DNA of 64,000 bases from Pseudomonadota bacterium (GTDB lineage Bacteria > Pseudomonadota > Alphaproteobacteria > Rhizobiales > Hyphomicrobiaceae), in assembly GCA_023430315.1 (NCBI GenBank), contig JAEZAW010000344.1, positions 1-64,000 of the forward strand, in the 5' to 3' direction. A program made the position numbers and the translations under genes. Within the stretch, counting starts at the first letter, position 1. Every line of letters begins with the position of its first letter. This document shows, piece by piece, positions 18,206-26,319 of this stretch. The notes below the pieces were generated by a model, which was given only the letters and a program-made list of their open reading frames with translations, searched no databases and was not told the DNA's origin.

Positions 18206-18724
18206 ATGGAGACTTCTGAAACTGATACGCGCCTGACGATCAGGGATCGGGTGTCGATCGCGCTTGGGAACGCCATCGTCTATGGCGGCGGGGTCGCGAT
18301 CTTGTGCGCGGGGGTCTTCGCCTTAGAGACGTTCGCGGGTATCAAAGTGCGCGGCGACGCACCGTTCCGATGGGGGGAGTCTGCTCTGCTGATAGCTGGT
18401 GTCGCTGTCTACTTCTGGTTGATCTTTCAGAGCCAGCGCATCACCAAGCTCGAGGACGAGAACAAGAAGCAGGCGCACATCAACAAGGACTTGCGGTACC
18501 GATTGAAAAAGCTGGAGGACGGCTCTTTCAGCATGGACCGGTTCGTGCGTGGCATGCATCCGAATTGGCAGTACCAGGCCTTGCGCGAGCGCCTCGCTGA
18601 CGAAAGGCTATCGGGCCAGTATCTTCAAGAATTGAACCGGCAGGCCTCGTCGGGCCCTGCACCGCGAGGGACGGATCCTGCGCTTGATGGCGTGGGCGAC
18701 TCCGCGTCTAAAATAGACAGATAG
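18206..18724 (+). CDS. Hypothetical two-segment membrane protein
   Basis: This 172-residue protein has two hydrophobic segments at about residues 24-45 and 58-75. A charged coiled-coil-like helix (ITKLEDENKKQAHINKDLRYRLKKLED) and a hydrophilic tail follow. No family is recognised. GGGAGC lies about 9 nt before the ATG as a possible ribosome site. It is the only plus-strand gene between the integrase remnant and the minus-strand tandem gene family. Confidence 0.6.
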   Translation: METSETDTRLTIRDRVSIALGNAIVYGGGVAILCAGVFALETFAGIKVRGDAPFRWGESALLIAGVAVYFWLIFQSQRITKLEDENKKQAHINKDLRYRLKKLEDGSFSMDRFVRGMHPNWQYQALRERLADERLSGQYLQELNRQASSGPAPRGTDPALDGVGDSASKIDR

Positions 18725-18791
18725 AGGTGCCGCAGCATCACGACCGGGTCCGCGCCCGTCCAGTAATTGCCAGTTGAAACTGGTCGGCCAC

Positions 18792-19220
18792 TTAGTGAGC
18801 CGTCACGTCGATGGCATTGGTCTCTCTGGCCTCACGATCGGCGCGGAGGGCTTCGACAATCATCGACGATAGGGCATTGAAATCTTCCTCGCACATGCCC
18901 TCGCACTGGCACTCGCGGACGTGCTTCGGCAGCAGGCTCGCCACGAGTTTCAGGTACTCGAGCGGCTGTTCGGTCGCGACCCTGCGAATGGTGTCGCGGC
19001 CACTCTCTTCCCAAACCGTAAGCATGTCCGCGAGGAAGGCCTCGCTCAGCTTGTGCCTAGAGCCTTTGGGCCGGCCGCGCGGGTTCCGGACCTCGCCGCG
19101 CTTCGGCGGCTTGAGGCCGACAAGTCGAGATGGCGGATAGGCCGCCTTACGCTGTTCTGACGTATTTATTGATACGTCGACCGCCCGTCGGCTCGCTGGA
19201 CGTGGCTTGCTGGTGATCAT
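18792..19220 (-). CDS. DUF5681-like small phage protein with GRPKG motif
   Basis: The 142-residue product contains GEVRNPRGRPKGSRHKLSEAF, the DUF5681 pattern of small phage-associated proteins with an AT-hook-like GRPKG core. It then has a helical region (TEQPLEYLKLVASLLPKHV) and a Cys-containing ECQCEGMC segment. The ATG at 19220 overlaps the previous gene's stop (ATGA), which decides the start against the longer frame to 19247. Related proteins are often annotated near terminase genes. The function here is not known. It is the last gene of a five-gene minus-strand run of mostly related proteins. Confidence 0.65.
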   Translation of the reverse strand: MITSKPRPASRRAVDVSINTSEQRKAAYPPSRLVGLKPPKRGEVRNPRGRPKGSRHKLSEAFLADMLTVWEESGRDTIRRVATEQPLEYLKLVASLLPKHVRECQCEGMCEEDFNALSSMIVEALRADREARETNAIDVTAH

Positions 19221-19432
19221 GCCGGAATAGCCTCTGGTGAGGTCCAAGCGCTCAGATCCCGCTCGAAGCGCTCGAGATCGTATCCATAAGGTCTGCGGTA
19301 GTGGGCGAGGATAACTTCGGAAAGCGACGCCCTTGCCGTGAGGCGAACGCCGCGCTGGCGGATGAAGCCGGCGGTGCGCTCGCCGCCCAGGCTCGCCAGT
19401 GAGATCACGATCAGCGCTCTCTGCCAGTCCAT
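19217..19432 (-). CDS. Hypothetical 71-residue protein
   Basis: This short protein has a hydrophobic N-terminal helix and a hydrophilic C-terminal part (YDLERFERDLSAW). A GGAG ribosome site lies just before the ATG, and the stop overlaps the start of the DUF5681-like gene, which supports it as a real member of the operon. No family is recognised. Confidence 0.55.
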   Translation of the reverse strand: MDWQRALIVISLASLGGERTAGFIRQRGVRLTARASLSEVILAHYRRPYGYDLERFERDLSAWTSPEAIPA

Positions 19433-19445
19433 GACGGCTCTCCGC

Positions 19446-19763
19446 TCAGTGACGCATCGCCGGCTCGTTGGCCGCGTCGGCCTTTCTCTCGAGCTCTTCG
19501 AGGGCCTGCTCGTGGTTCAGAGTCATCTCGCCGGAGTGCTCGACGGCAGCGAGGCGCGGATGGACGTAGGCTGCTGCAGCAACCGCCATGGCATCGCGAC
19601 GCGCGCTGGGGGCGGTTTCATCGCGCATGACGCGGAGCATGTAGTCGAGAGGTGCCTCGCCGCTGATGAGTGCCTGATCGGCAACTTGGCGGGCGAGTGC
19701 AGTCCGCTTGCCAGTTGAGCCCTTTTTCCTTCCGGCACCCTGTCTACTGCCGCCGCGTGCCAT
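19446..19763 (-). CDS. Terminase-small-subunit-like protein
   Basis: The 105-residue product starts with the basic motif GGSRQGAGRKKGSTGKRTALA. A helical region follows that carries the pattern of small terminase-related proteins (PLDYMLRVMRDETAPSARRDAMAVAAAAYVHPRLAAVE). The ATG at 19763 has an AAAGGA ribosome site 9 nt upstream, so it is preferred to the TTG at 19790. It shares the Gly-Arg-Lys-Gly N-terminus with its three neighbours. A large terminase is not found nearby, so a packaging role is uncertain. Confidence 0.68.
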   Translation of the reverse strand: MARGGSRQGAGRKKGSTGKRTALARQVADQALISGEAPLDYMLRVMRDETAPSARRDAMAVAAAAYVHPRLAAVEHSGEMTLNHEQALEELERKADAANEPAMRH

Positions 19764-19807
19764 GTCTGAATCCTTTGATTGACTATTCAAACAATCAAAC
19801 GGCGCGC

Positions 19808-20167
19808 TCAGTGCGGCCGGTCCGTCAGCGCTGGCGTTGCAATTGGCGCCCGATGCTTCGGAAGCCCTCGGCTGTTCCCGTCGATCGATTTGAGGAAGGC
19901 TTTGAGCATATCGGCGAACATGTCGCCCGGGTCGACTGTGAGCGCTTGAGGCGCTTTCCCATATGCCCGGTCCAGCACCTCTTTGCAGGCCGCGACGCGC
20001 GCCGCTTCGCTCTCTGCGTTCGTGGCGATCCGGACCAGCTCGGCGATCATCGCCGGTCCGTGCTTCTGAGCAGCGGCCTTGATGTCTGAGGTCGCCTTGT
20101 TGGGCACACCCTTCTGCCGGCCAGATCCACTGCGCTTGCCGCCGCTCTTTCCCTTGGCGCCTGCCAT
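19808..20167 (-). CDS. Small basic GRxKG protein, tandem paralogue A
   Basis: The 119-residue protein shares with the upstream gene the ordered motifs GSGRQKGVPNKAT, IKAAAQKHGPA, NAESEAARVAACKEVLDRAYGKAPQAL, so the two arose by duplication. The N-terminal basic part is AT-hook-like. The conserved helical core resembles DUF5681/terminase-small-type phage proteins. The tail after GKAPQAL is different from the paralogue. The start codon lies in an inverted repeat. Confidence 0.7.
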   Translation of the reverse strand: MAGAKGKSGGKRSGSGRQKGVPNKATSDIKAAAQKHGPAMIAELVRIATNAESEAARVAACKEVLDRAYGKAPQALTVDPGDMFADMLKAFLKSIDGNSRGLPKHRAPIATPALTDRPH

Positions 20168-20195
20168 TTGATTTCGCCCTCTAGTTTTTCAAATG
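20165..20195 (-). promoter_or_regulatory. Inverted repeat overlapping a start codon (paralogue A leader)
   Basis: CATTTGA at the 3' end of paralogue B is complementary to TCAAATG, which contains the start codon of paralogue A. The loop holds the purine-rich GAGGGCG. A messenger hairpin would bury the start codon and be opened by ribosomes finishing the upstream gene. Confidence 0.45.
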
Positions 20196-20504
20196 GGTGC
20201 TGCTGTTGGAATCCGTGGCCCATCTGAACTCAATGACCTGCCGGATTGGTTCTTCGCCGTCGTCGCCCGTGAGAGCCTGAGGCGCTTTGCCGTACGCGCG
20301 ATCGAGGATCTCTTTGGCGGCTGCAACTTGAGCGGCTTCGCTCTCGGCGTTCATCATCAGATGTGCGAGGCGATCTATGGCGGCCGCGCCATGCTTGCGC
20401 GCTGCGGCCTTGATCTCGGCCGTGGACTTATTCGGCGAGCCTTTCTTGCGGCCCGAACCGGCTCTCCTGCCACCGCTGCCGCTGCGCCCCGCGACGCCTG
20501 CCAT
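20181..20504 (-). CDS. Small basic GRxKG protein, tandem paralogue B
   Basis: This 107-residue paralogue of the next gene has the motifs GSGRKKGSPNKST, IKAAARKHG, NAESEAAQVAAAKEILDRAYGKAPQAL. It is separated from it by 13 bp. It is the first gene of the minus-strand run 20504-18792. Probably a nucleic-acid-binding phage protein, by motif only. Confidence 0.7.
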   Translation of the reverse strand: MAGVAGRSGSGGRRAGSGRKKGSPNKSTAEIKAAARKHGAAAIDRLAHLMMNAESEAAQVAAAKEILDRAYGKAPQALTGDDGEEPIRQVIEFRWATDSNSSTHLKN

Positions 20505-20534
20505 TTTGATATCCGCTTCTATTCTTTCAAAATG
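20502..20534 (-). promoter_or_regulatory. Inverted repeat overlapping a start codon (paralogue B leader)
   Basis: CATTTTGA and TCAAAATG form a perfect 8-bp inverted repeat with the start codon of paralogue B in one arm. The leader is similar in sequence to the one in front of paralogue A, so gene and leader were duplicated together. Confidence 0.45.
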
Positions 20535-20781
20535 CCTCAGCGAGGCTTATCAGATTTGCTGCAACCTCGGGGAGTGCCATCATCGACATTTCCACCGTAG
20601 CGCATCTATCTCCCCCCGTGTGTTGCTCCCTCGACTCGCTAACAGCCCGATCGCGCTAATCGCGCGGCGATCCACCTGCTGGTGCGCCCGGTTATCCACA
20701 GCTGCGTCCGGAACGCGAGAGGATCCGGTCGGTTGAACCGGTGACTCAGTGGATCTAAGCTTCGAACCGTACGAGTTCGCC

Positions 20782-20973
20782 ATGTCGGGCATTCGCGCTT
20801 CCATTGCGGTGTTTACGGGCCTTGCGGCGCTCTTAATGGGGGGCGCACTTTTCGTGACGTACGAGCCTCATCCACCGTCGGCAGCAATCCATGGAGCGGT
20901 TCGCGAGAGTGGGGTTTATGGGGACGAGATTGCCGCTGGCCCTTCCCTAGCTCCCGAATCGAGAGCTCATTAG
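20782..20973 (+). CDS. Hypothetical small membrane protein
   Basis: This 63-residue protein has one hydrophobic segment (ASIAVFTGLAALLMGGALFV) and a hydrophilic tail. I chose the ATG at 20782, right before the membrane segment, over 20749. No family is recognised. Confidence 0.4.
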   Translation: MSGIRASIAVFTGLAALLMGGALFVTYEPHPPSAAIHGAVRESGVYGDEIAAGPSLAPESRAH

Positions 20974-21008
20974 CAGCGTGAAATCCAACGCTGCCTTGAG
21001 CTGAAGAG

Positions 21009-21425
21009 ATGACGGGATTTGCCCTTTTGGCACTGTCGCAGGCGATCTTGCGGCTGAGCCTTTGGCGCGCGATGATTATCATCACGACGCTGTACGCTTG
21101 GCTTACCGTCCCGATCGTGGCGTTGTCCTCGGGCTCCTATTTCGGCGTCTGGCTGGCAGTTAATATCGCCGTCCTCTACAGCCTGCTCGCGATTTATCCG
21201 TCAAAGGCCATCCGCTTGTTCGCGTTTGTCTTGCCTGTCGCTTCGTCGGTCGCCCTTGCGACAGGTGCGCTAATGGTGCTGCCGGTCGGTTCAGTCCTCG
21301 CCTATGTTTTCGCGATGCACTCGCTCATTCTGATCTCGTCAACGATGGCGGTCGCCGGCGCTGCAATAGCGTTGGAACCAAGGTCTGTCGAGACCAGTCC
21401 TCACGCAAAAAATCGTGCGATCTGA
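21009..21425 (+). CDS. Hypothetical four-segment membrane protein
   Basis: This 138-residue protein is almost wholly hydrophobic, with about four membrane segments and a short hydrophilic C-terminus. No motif is recognised. It follows another small membrane protein on the same strand after 35 bp. Confidence 0.55.
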   Translation: MTGFALLALSQAILRLSLWRAMIIITTLYAWLTVPIVALSSGSYFGVWLAVNIAVLYSLLAIYPSKAIRLFAFVLPVASSVALATGALMVLPVGSVLAYVFAMHSLILISSTMAVAGAAIALEPRSVETSPHAKNRAI

Positions 21426-21521
21426 TGCAGCAGTCGCAGCAGGTAACTCAGCTCCTCAACAGCTTGCGGAAATGTTTGGTAGAAGCGCCGCAGAGCGGCG
21501 CACGAACCAGACGTAGTCTGG

Positions 21522-22013
21522 CTAGTTAAGCCATTGGGCCAGTATTGTTGGCGCTATGCCTAGCGTCGTGCCGGCGACGATGAACGTTATGCAACTGCAG
21601 CAGAATGCCACCGTCAGCGAGGTAGTGAACCATCCACTGCGAGAGTTCCGGAAGTTGTCGAGCTGCCACTTTGCAAACTCCGCGCGGACCTTCAGTTCTT
21701 CCGTACCGTGTGCCTTTGCATGACGAACTTGAGCGCGTCTTGCGATTTTTGCTGTCGCTGCAGCGTCTTCTTTATCAGCTCGTGCCTTCAGCTCTTCGAT
21801 AAATTTCTCGAGGAATTCCGTGTCAACTTCGTCGATGCTCTCGCCCGCGTCGAGCCGCGCAAGGAGATTCGTTGCGCGCTGGACACGCCGGTCTTGAGCA
21901 GCAAGGCCTTGCGACACGGCATCTGCAAGGAGACCCGCCGAAGCCAATACTGCGCCCGGATGGCCTCCAATAATGTAGCTGCGACCTGAGTTGCTCCAGA
22001 TTGTGCCTGTCAT
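21522..22013 (-). CDS. Hypothetical membrane protein, second of a coupled pair
   Basis: The 163-residue product has a hydrophilic, charged helical region (residues 40-115, rich in Ala, Glu and Lys) and one or two C-terminal membrane segments (SLTVAFCCSCITFIVAGTTLGI). Its start overlaps the upstream stop (ATGA). No family is recognised. Confidence 0.58.
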   Translation of the reverse strand: MTGTIWSNSGRSYIIGGHPGAVLASAGLLADAVSQGLAAQDRRVQRATNLLARLDAGESIDEVDTEFLEKFIEELKARADKEDAAATAKIARRAQVRHAKAHGTEELKVRAEFAKWQLDNFRNSRSGWFTTSLTVAFCCSCITFIVAGTTLGIAPTILAQWLN

Positions 22014-22510
22014 CGCTCAGTCCTTTCTGTCCTTACAATGTGCTGTGAGTAAACGGTAACTGTAATCAATGTCGTTACGATGAGCACTGCACCACCGAGT
22101 CTTGCGCTGTCGTTCGGGTCGCTAATTTCCGCTGGTATGTCGAGGATGAAGGCTGCGCCGAAGCATAGTGCCACTGTGAGCACGAGATATAGGAACGCTG
22201 CCGCTAATGACATCTCGAAGCGATAGACGTGCTGAGAGCTGGAGAACGGCGCGCTGCTTTCCTTAAGCTGTTCGAGTGTGAGCGGCACTACATCCGGATC
22301 GGGAATAGCAGGCGGCCGATCATACTTGTCCTGCATGCTCAGGAGGAAGTAGAGTTCGGAAGGGCGGAGATGCTCACCGGAGGCGTGGCGCCTTTCCAGC
22401 GCGTACATGCGCCGCTTATTTTCTTCCTCGGCAATCTGTTTGGCTTCCCTGAGGCGACCGTATTCATTAACGACAACTTGCGTGGCGAGGCCAAAATCTC
22501 GCAAAGACAT
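22010..22510 (-). CDS. Hypothetical membrane protein, first of a coupled pair
   Basis: The 166-residue product begins with a charged helical stretch (GRLREAKQIAEEENKRRMYALERR). Two membrane segments follow at about residues 103-125 and 140-157. It is translationally coupled to the next gene. Both carry a coiled-coil-like part on one side and membrane segments at the C-terminus, so they may form one complex. This is inference. Confidence 0.58.
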   Translation of the reverse strand: MSLRDFGLATQVVVNEYGRLREAKQIAEEENKRRMYALERRHASGEHLRPSELYFLLSMQDKYDRPPAIPDPDVVPLTLEQLKESSAPFSSSQHVYRFEMSLAAAFLYLVLTVALCFGAAFILDIPAEISDPNDSARLGGAVLIVTTLITVTVYSQHIVRTERTER

Positions 22511-22618
22511 CGAAAACTCCCACTGACTGAACCGCGGAATACCAAGAAGCGGAGCGTAGGGGGGAGAGGTAACAGATCAGTAAAGTCGACGGCGCCGAGC
22601 AGATCGAGTTCTGAAGCT

Positions 22619-22753
22619 ATGAGACCAAGCCCACGCGATCGATGGCAGACGCCGCCACGGCCAGTATCATGGTGGCTTCTACTGGCACTGGTGTTTCTGC
22701 TTTCGATCGCAGTGGGGGCTTGGGGAGCGTCATGGCTCACCGGCGCGCCGTGA
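22619..22753 (+). CDS. Possible 44-residue membrane peptide
   Basis: A short hydrophilic start (RPSPRDRWQTPPRP) is followed by a single strong membrane helix (WWLLLALVFLLSIAVGAWGA). No clear ribosome site is seen, and the frame lies between two minus-strand genes. Confidence 0.35.
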   Translation: MRPSPRDRWQTPPRPVSWWLLLALVFLLSIAVGAWGASWLTGAP

Positions 22754-22766
22754 GCTCTGACCAAAC

Positions 22767-23285
22767 TCACCAGATCCCGCACCAATAGATCTTCGATATT
22801 CGCTTGCCCCAAGCGTATCGGACAGCGAGGCTTTGCGAGAGCAGATGCTTGCCGGCATCCTTGCCGCCGACCGAAAGCCTGACGAGAGGCCGCCCGAAGA
22901 CATCGCGGCGGCCGGAGTAGAGCACAGTGACCAGACGGCCGAACATGAAGTCGCTCAGTTCGTTTCTGGCGGCGACGCCCGCCTGGTACTCCGCAGGGCA
23001 GCGCGGTGTTGAGATCTCGGGAGCATCAATCACGAGTAGCCGCAGGCGCTCGCCGCGGAAGCGCACGGTGTCGCCATCAATCACTTGGAATGCGCCAGAG
23101 GTGGCCGAGACGGTGGATGCGGTAGTTCCAGGGCGCTCTTCCACGATGAGGTAGGCGCCGCCGGCAAGCGCCATGAGCAGGAGCACGGGTGCGATCATGC
23201 GTGCGTGCTGAATGCCGCGACGGAGTTTCGTTCTCCGCTGCTGCGCCTTCACCGCCCAGCCATGCCGCATCAACCGATCTGGCAC
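22767..23285 (-). CDS. Thermonuclease-family (SNase-like) nuclease
   Basis: The 172-residue protein has an N-terminal membrane anchor (IAPVLLLMALAGGAYLI). A staphylococcal-nuclease-type domain follows, with VIDGDTVRFRGERLRLLVIDAPE, the second block GRRDVFGRPLVRLSV and a cysteine-containing end. SNase-family enzymes are calcium-dependent nucleases that cut DNA and RNA, usually outside the cytoplasm. The start is GTG at 23285, supported by GGAG 8 nt upstream. In a mobile element it may degrade extracellular DNA or act at entry. That role is inferred. Confidence 0.88.
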   Translation of the reverse strand: MPDRLMRHGWAVKAQQRRTKLRRGIQHARMIAPVLLLMALAGGAYLIVEERPGTTASTVSATSGAFQVIDGDTVRFRGERLRLLVIDAPEISTPRCPAEYQAGVAARNELSDFMFGRLVTVLYSGRRDVFGRPLVRLSVGGKDAGKHLLSQSLAVRYAWGKRISKIYWCGIW

Positions 23286-23337
23286 GTACGCTGCTCCAAG
23301 AAATGGGAGATCCTAACGAACTCTGCCTATCGGGCCG

Positions 23338-24030
23338 TTAACGTCTCTTCGACTGCTGAGCCTTCCACTTCTTGAATGCTGCCTTCTGGCGCTCGCGCTC
23401 TGCTTCTTGAGCGAGATACTCGCGGGCGCGCTTATCCTTGCCCTTTTGTGTGAGGCGAGCGCCGGCACATCTGAGTCCCGGAGGATACCGCCCACCAAAA
23501 TCGACAAGCTTTGCGGGAGCGCCGGGCCGTTTTCGCAAGTACGCCCGCAACTGGCCGCTCTCATAGAGCTTTCTCAATCTCCTTCTTAGTAGTGATACGG
23601 CATGAGCGGTGCGCTTTGATTTCAAGCGGTAGCTGCGCGCGGGGGCGTGATCATGGAGGAGCTCATATACATCAGCGTAACACCACCACGGCTTCTGCGC
23701 GGCGATACCCATCTTCCTTGCTTTCGCCGTCACGGACTTAGCCGTTCTTCCAAAACGCTGAGCCAGAACTGAACATCCAAGTGCTCTGTAGTGAGTCCTC
23801 AACACCGCTTCTTCCTGCTTGCTCCATCTAATTTCGAACTGCTGCTTACCTTTGAGCGAATTTCCGTTGGTTGCGCCTAGCTTGTAGAGCTTGTTGCTCA
23901 CCTGCTTGGGTGTTCGACCGAGAAGGGAAGCGCATTGAGCATAGGTCTTGCCGCGCTTGCGAGCAGATAGCAGACGCGCGGTTTCCCGCGCTGTCCACCT
24001 ACGAGGGCGCGATTTGTGCTCCCTGACCAT
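23338..24030 (-). CDS. Myb/SANT-like DNA-binding protein
   Basis: The 230-residue protein has two repeats with the tryptophan-rich helix-turn-helix pattern: RRWTARETARLLSARKRGKTYAQCASLLGRT near the start and IRWSKQEEAVLRTHYRALGCSVLAQRFGRT near residue 70. Each is followed by a helix ending in KARKMG or KLYKLGA. These resemble Myb/SANT-like domains found in phage and mobile-element regulators. The rest is strongly basic. It probably binds DNA as a regulator of the element. Confidence 0.7.
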   Translation of the reverse strand: MVREHKSRPRRWTARETARLLSARKRGKTYAQCASLLGRTPKQVSNKLYKLGATNGNSLKGKQQFEIRWSKQEEAVLRTHYRALGCSVLAQRFGRTAKSVTAKARKMGIAAQKPWWCYADVYELLHDHAPARSYRLKSKRTAHAVSLLRRRLRKLYESGQLRAYLRKRPGAPAKLVDFGGRYPPGLRCAGARLTQKGKDKRAREYLAQEAERERQKAAFKKWKAQQSKRR

Positions 24031-24145
24031 CCAGCTCCGCCCAGCGCCATCCCGAGCGCGAAGTATTGCGGGCAGCCATTGGGGAAGCCTTAAGCCCGCA
24101 CATGGAACGCAACGGTCGAGACCTGCACAAGTTCGGCCGAGGGGC

Positions 24146-24493
24146 TCATGCCCTCAAGCGCTTCCGCAATTCGCGCAGCTCATCGCGGAGCATCGTGAAG
24201 CTGATGGCCACGTGATTGGCCGCTTCGGGGTAGACATGACGCCGCTCATTCATGTAGTCGGCCGCGTCGATGAGCAGGGCGAGCCGATTAAAGCCATCAG
24301 CGTGTTGCTCAACCCATTGAATGGCTGCGACGACTGGCCCCTTGCATGTGCGCCATCGCGCGGCCCGAGACATCAAGCGCAAGCCGTCGTCGTCGCGGAC
24401 GAGAATGCGCCGATGTGTGAACTGAGGCGTTACCGCTGTGAGCGTCTTAGTCTTGCGGGGCTTGCGAGTGGACTTCCTGCGAATGGATTTCAT
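24146..24493 (-). CDS. Hypothetical basic protein
   Basis: The 115-residue product has a very basic N-terminus (KSIRRKSTRKPRKTKT). The helical remainder (IQWVEQHADGFNRLALLIDAADYMNERRH) is not recognised. The ATG at 24493 overlaps the upstream stop as ATGA and decides the start. Confidence 0.5.
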   Translation of the reverse strand: MKSIRRKSTRKPRKTKTLTAVTPQFTHRRILVRDDDGLRLMSRAARWRTCKGPVVAAIQWVEQHADGFNRLALLIDAADYMNERRHVYPEAANHVAISFTMLRDELRELRKRLRA

Positions 24494-24933
24494 GGCCCCA
24501 TGTCCTCCCCGTAGAGAGCGAAGCGGAGCTTCGGCAACTGTTCGCGGCATAGCTCGGTCAAGGTGATTAGGTGACCATTGGGCTGCGGGTCGAGCTGTCG
24601 AGCCATCGTGTCGAGCAACGCCTCCAGCTTGAATATGTATTCGTTGGCGTCGTAGGCCGCACCGAACACGCCATCGATCTTATCTGACTCGTGACGGGTA
24701 TTCGGCATGAGCACCGGCCGACGATCTTGAAGGCTCGCGAGTGTTTCCTCGATCTCGGCCAGGATGGCGCCGAGTTGCGCCGAAGCGGGCCGTGAGAGTT
24801 CCGCTTCATGCTTCAGGAGGAGATTGGCTGCCGTGGCCGACCGTCGGAGCCTGTCGACGTCGGCGACGTAAGTCTCGAGCTGTTCTTTCCGGGCCGAGGG
24901 CGGCAGCGGGGAAGGGAGTTCAATTGTCAACAT
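24490..24933 (-). CDS. Hypothetical helical protein
   Basis: The 147-residue acidic, helical protein has no recognised motif. The start at 24933 is placed after the overlap with the upstream gene, giving a 14-bp overlap. It is the middle gene of a coupled minus-strand trio. Confidence 0.52.
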   Translation of the reverse strand: MLTIELPSPLPPSARKEQLETYVADVDRLRRSATAANLLLKHEAELSRPASAQLGAILAEIEETLASLQDRRPVLMPNTRHESDKIDGVFGAAYDANEYIFKLEALLDTMARQLDPQPNGHLITLTELCREQLPKLRFALYGEDMGP

Positions 24934-25327
24934 GGCGGGGGCCTCCCGGGAACAGCGTTGCACGAAGTTTGGCCGTCTTGGCGACGGTCATCGCGATGAC
25001 CGGCTCAAGAGCGCCGAGGCACTTGCGGGTGTCCTGGAGGGTGTCGGCTTCATGGAAGGTGCCGTGGATGATTTCCATGGCATCCAGGAGCTGCTCGATG
25101 CTCAGCACCACGCTCTCGGTTTGGATCGCGTCGAACGTGCGACCGCCTGTAAGGCTTGCGGTTGGAGTTTCATCGAGGGATGCCCGGAGCTGAGCAGCGA
25201 GACCGGGGGAAGTCTCGTGCTCGCTCGGGGGGGCGATTGGCTCGGACTGAGCAACCGCCAGGAAAGGAGCCGGCCGAGGCACTGGGTCGGCATTCTGGGG
25301 GGAGGACCGGGAACATTGAAGGCACAT
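24920..25327 (-). CDS. Hypothetical protein
   Basis: The 135-residue product has a proline-rich, low-complexity N-terminal 50 residues and a helical C-terminus (SIEQLLDAMEIIHGTFHEADTLQDTRKCLGALEPVIAMTVAKTAKLRA). The C-terminal half resembles the helical DUF3077-like small proteins often found near repeat regions, but I cannot confirm this. It is the first gene of the trio and lies divergent from the XRE regulator. Confidence 0.48.
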   Translation of the reverse strand: MCLQCSRSSPQNADPVPRPAPFLAVAQSEPIAPPSEHETSPGLAAQLRASLDETPTASLTGGRTFDAIQTESVVLSIEQLLDAMEIIHGTFHEADTLQDTRKCLGALEPVIAMTVAKTAKLRATLFPGGPRHVDN

Positions 25328-25456
25328 GGGAACGCTCCACTGACGCTTACTTAAAACGCTTGATCTGTCGATATACGAAAGTTAAGCAAGTTTCAAGGCT
25401 CTTCCCGTAAACGCTATATCTGGCGCTAAGTGCCATGTTCTGATAGATGGTTGCAT

Positions 25457-25708
25457 ATGATCACCCCCGCCCAGTGCCGCGCGGCCCGCGGTCTTGTTAG
25501 TTGGTCGCAGCTTGAGCTGGCGACTAAGTCTGAGGTTAGCGTCGTGACGATCCGCAACTTCGAGAAGGGGGAGACGGAGCCGCGGTCATCCACTTTGAAG
25601 GTGATTAGACAGACGCTTGAGGCCGCCGGCGTCCTGTTCGTCGACGAGAACGGGGCCGGGCCCGGGGTCAGGCTGCGCGATAAGACTGCCAAGAAACGAA
25701 AGGACTGA
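25457..25708 (+). CDS. XRE-family helix-turn-helix regulator
   Basis: The 83-residue protein consists of a single HTH domain: TPAQCRAARGLVSWSQLELATKSEVSVVTIRNFEKGETEPRSSTLKVI. This form, starting MITPAQCRAARG, is common in rhizobial genomes. The ATG at 25457 fits the family start. It lies divergent from the 25327-24146 operon, and probably controls that promoter region. This is inference. Confidence 0.85.
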   Translation: MITPAQCRAARGLVSWSQLELATKSEVSVVTIRNFEKGETEPRSSTLKVIRQTLEAAGVLFVDENGAGPGVRLRDKTAKKRKD

Positions 25709-25761
25709 GCCGCGCGTAGTTGTCGTGAACTAGAGAGGCTGAAGGTCCGCACTCACGCAAG

Positions 25762-25989
25762 ATGCAGCGCATTCGAAAGTCGATCATCATCACGGACGAG
25801 GCTGTTGCAGCCATTCGAGACGCCCTTGGGCCCGGGGTCGTCAATACCGAACGGCTACCTGACGGCACGCACCGCGTATACGTGACCGATGAAGCTTTCA
25901 GCGAACTTCACGCCGACAAACATCCTCACGAGACAATCAGCGATCTCGTGATCCGAGAGATTGCTCGGCTCGCCAATCGCCTGCACTAA
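25762..25989 (+). CDS. Hypothetical 75-residue protein
   Basis: A small acidic/basic mixed protein (IIITDEAVAAIRDAL, then VYVTDEAFSEL) lies 53 bp after the XRE regulator on the same strand. No family is recognised. Confidence 0.5.
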   Translation: MQRIRKSIIITDEAVAAIRDALGPGVVNTERLPDGTHRVYVTDEAFSELHADKHPHETISDLVIREIARLANRLH

Positions 25990-26097
25990 GTTGCACTCCC
26001 CCAAGGCGCCTGGTTTCAGCCGATAAGAACCGGCTATCGATGAGCCAGGGAATGTCCCAGCGCTGGGGTCCAGCGCGGGAGAGTGGGGCAGCAGCGC

Positions 26098-26319
26098 TCA
26101 ATCAGGCCTGTCGAGGGGAGAGTCCGCGAGGCCCGCAATCGCCCTCGCGATTGCCCGCGCTTCGGCCCACGTCATGTGGCCGAGGAGGTGCCGGCGCGTC
26201 TCCATGTCCTCGGCGAAGATCTGCGCGACCTGGCGGCCGCAGCGCGTGCGCACGATCATGCTCTCGCGCGCCTCCTCAATGATCCAGGGGCCGGGATAGC
26301 GCTCGCGGATGGATTTCAT
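26098..26319 (-). CDS. Hypothetical 73-residue protein
   Basis: A small protein (YPGPWIIEEARESMIVRTRCGRQVAQIFAED) whose start overlaps the upstream gene (ATGA at 26316-26319). The pattern recalls short phage accessory proteins. The function is unknown. Confidence 0.5.
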   Translation of the reverse strand: MKSIRERYPGPWIIEEARESMIVRTRCGRQVAQIFAEDMETRRHLLGHMTWAEARAIARAIAGLADSPLDRPD

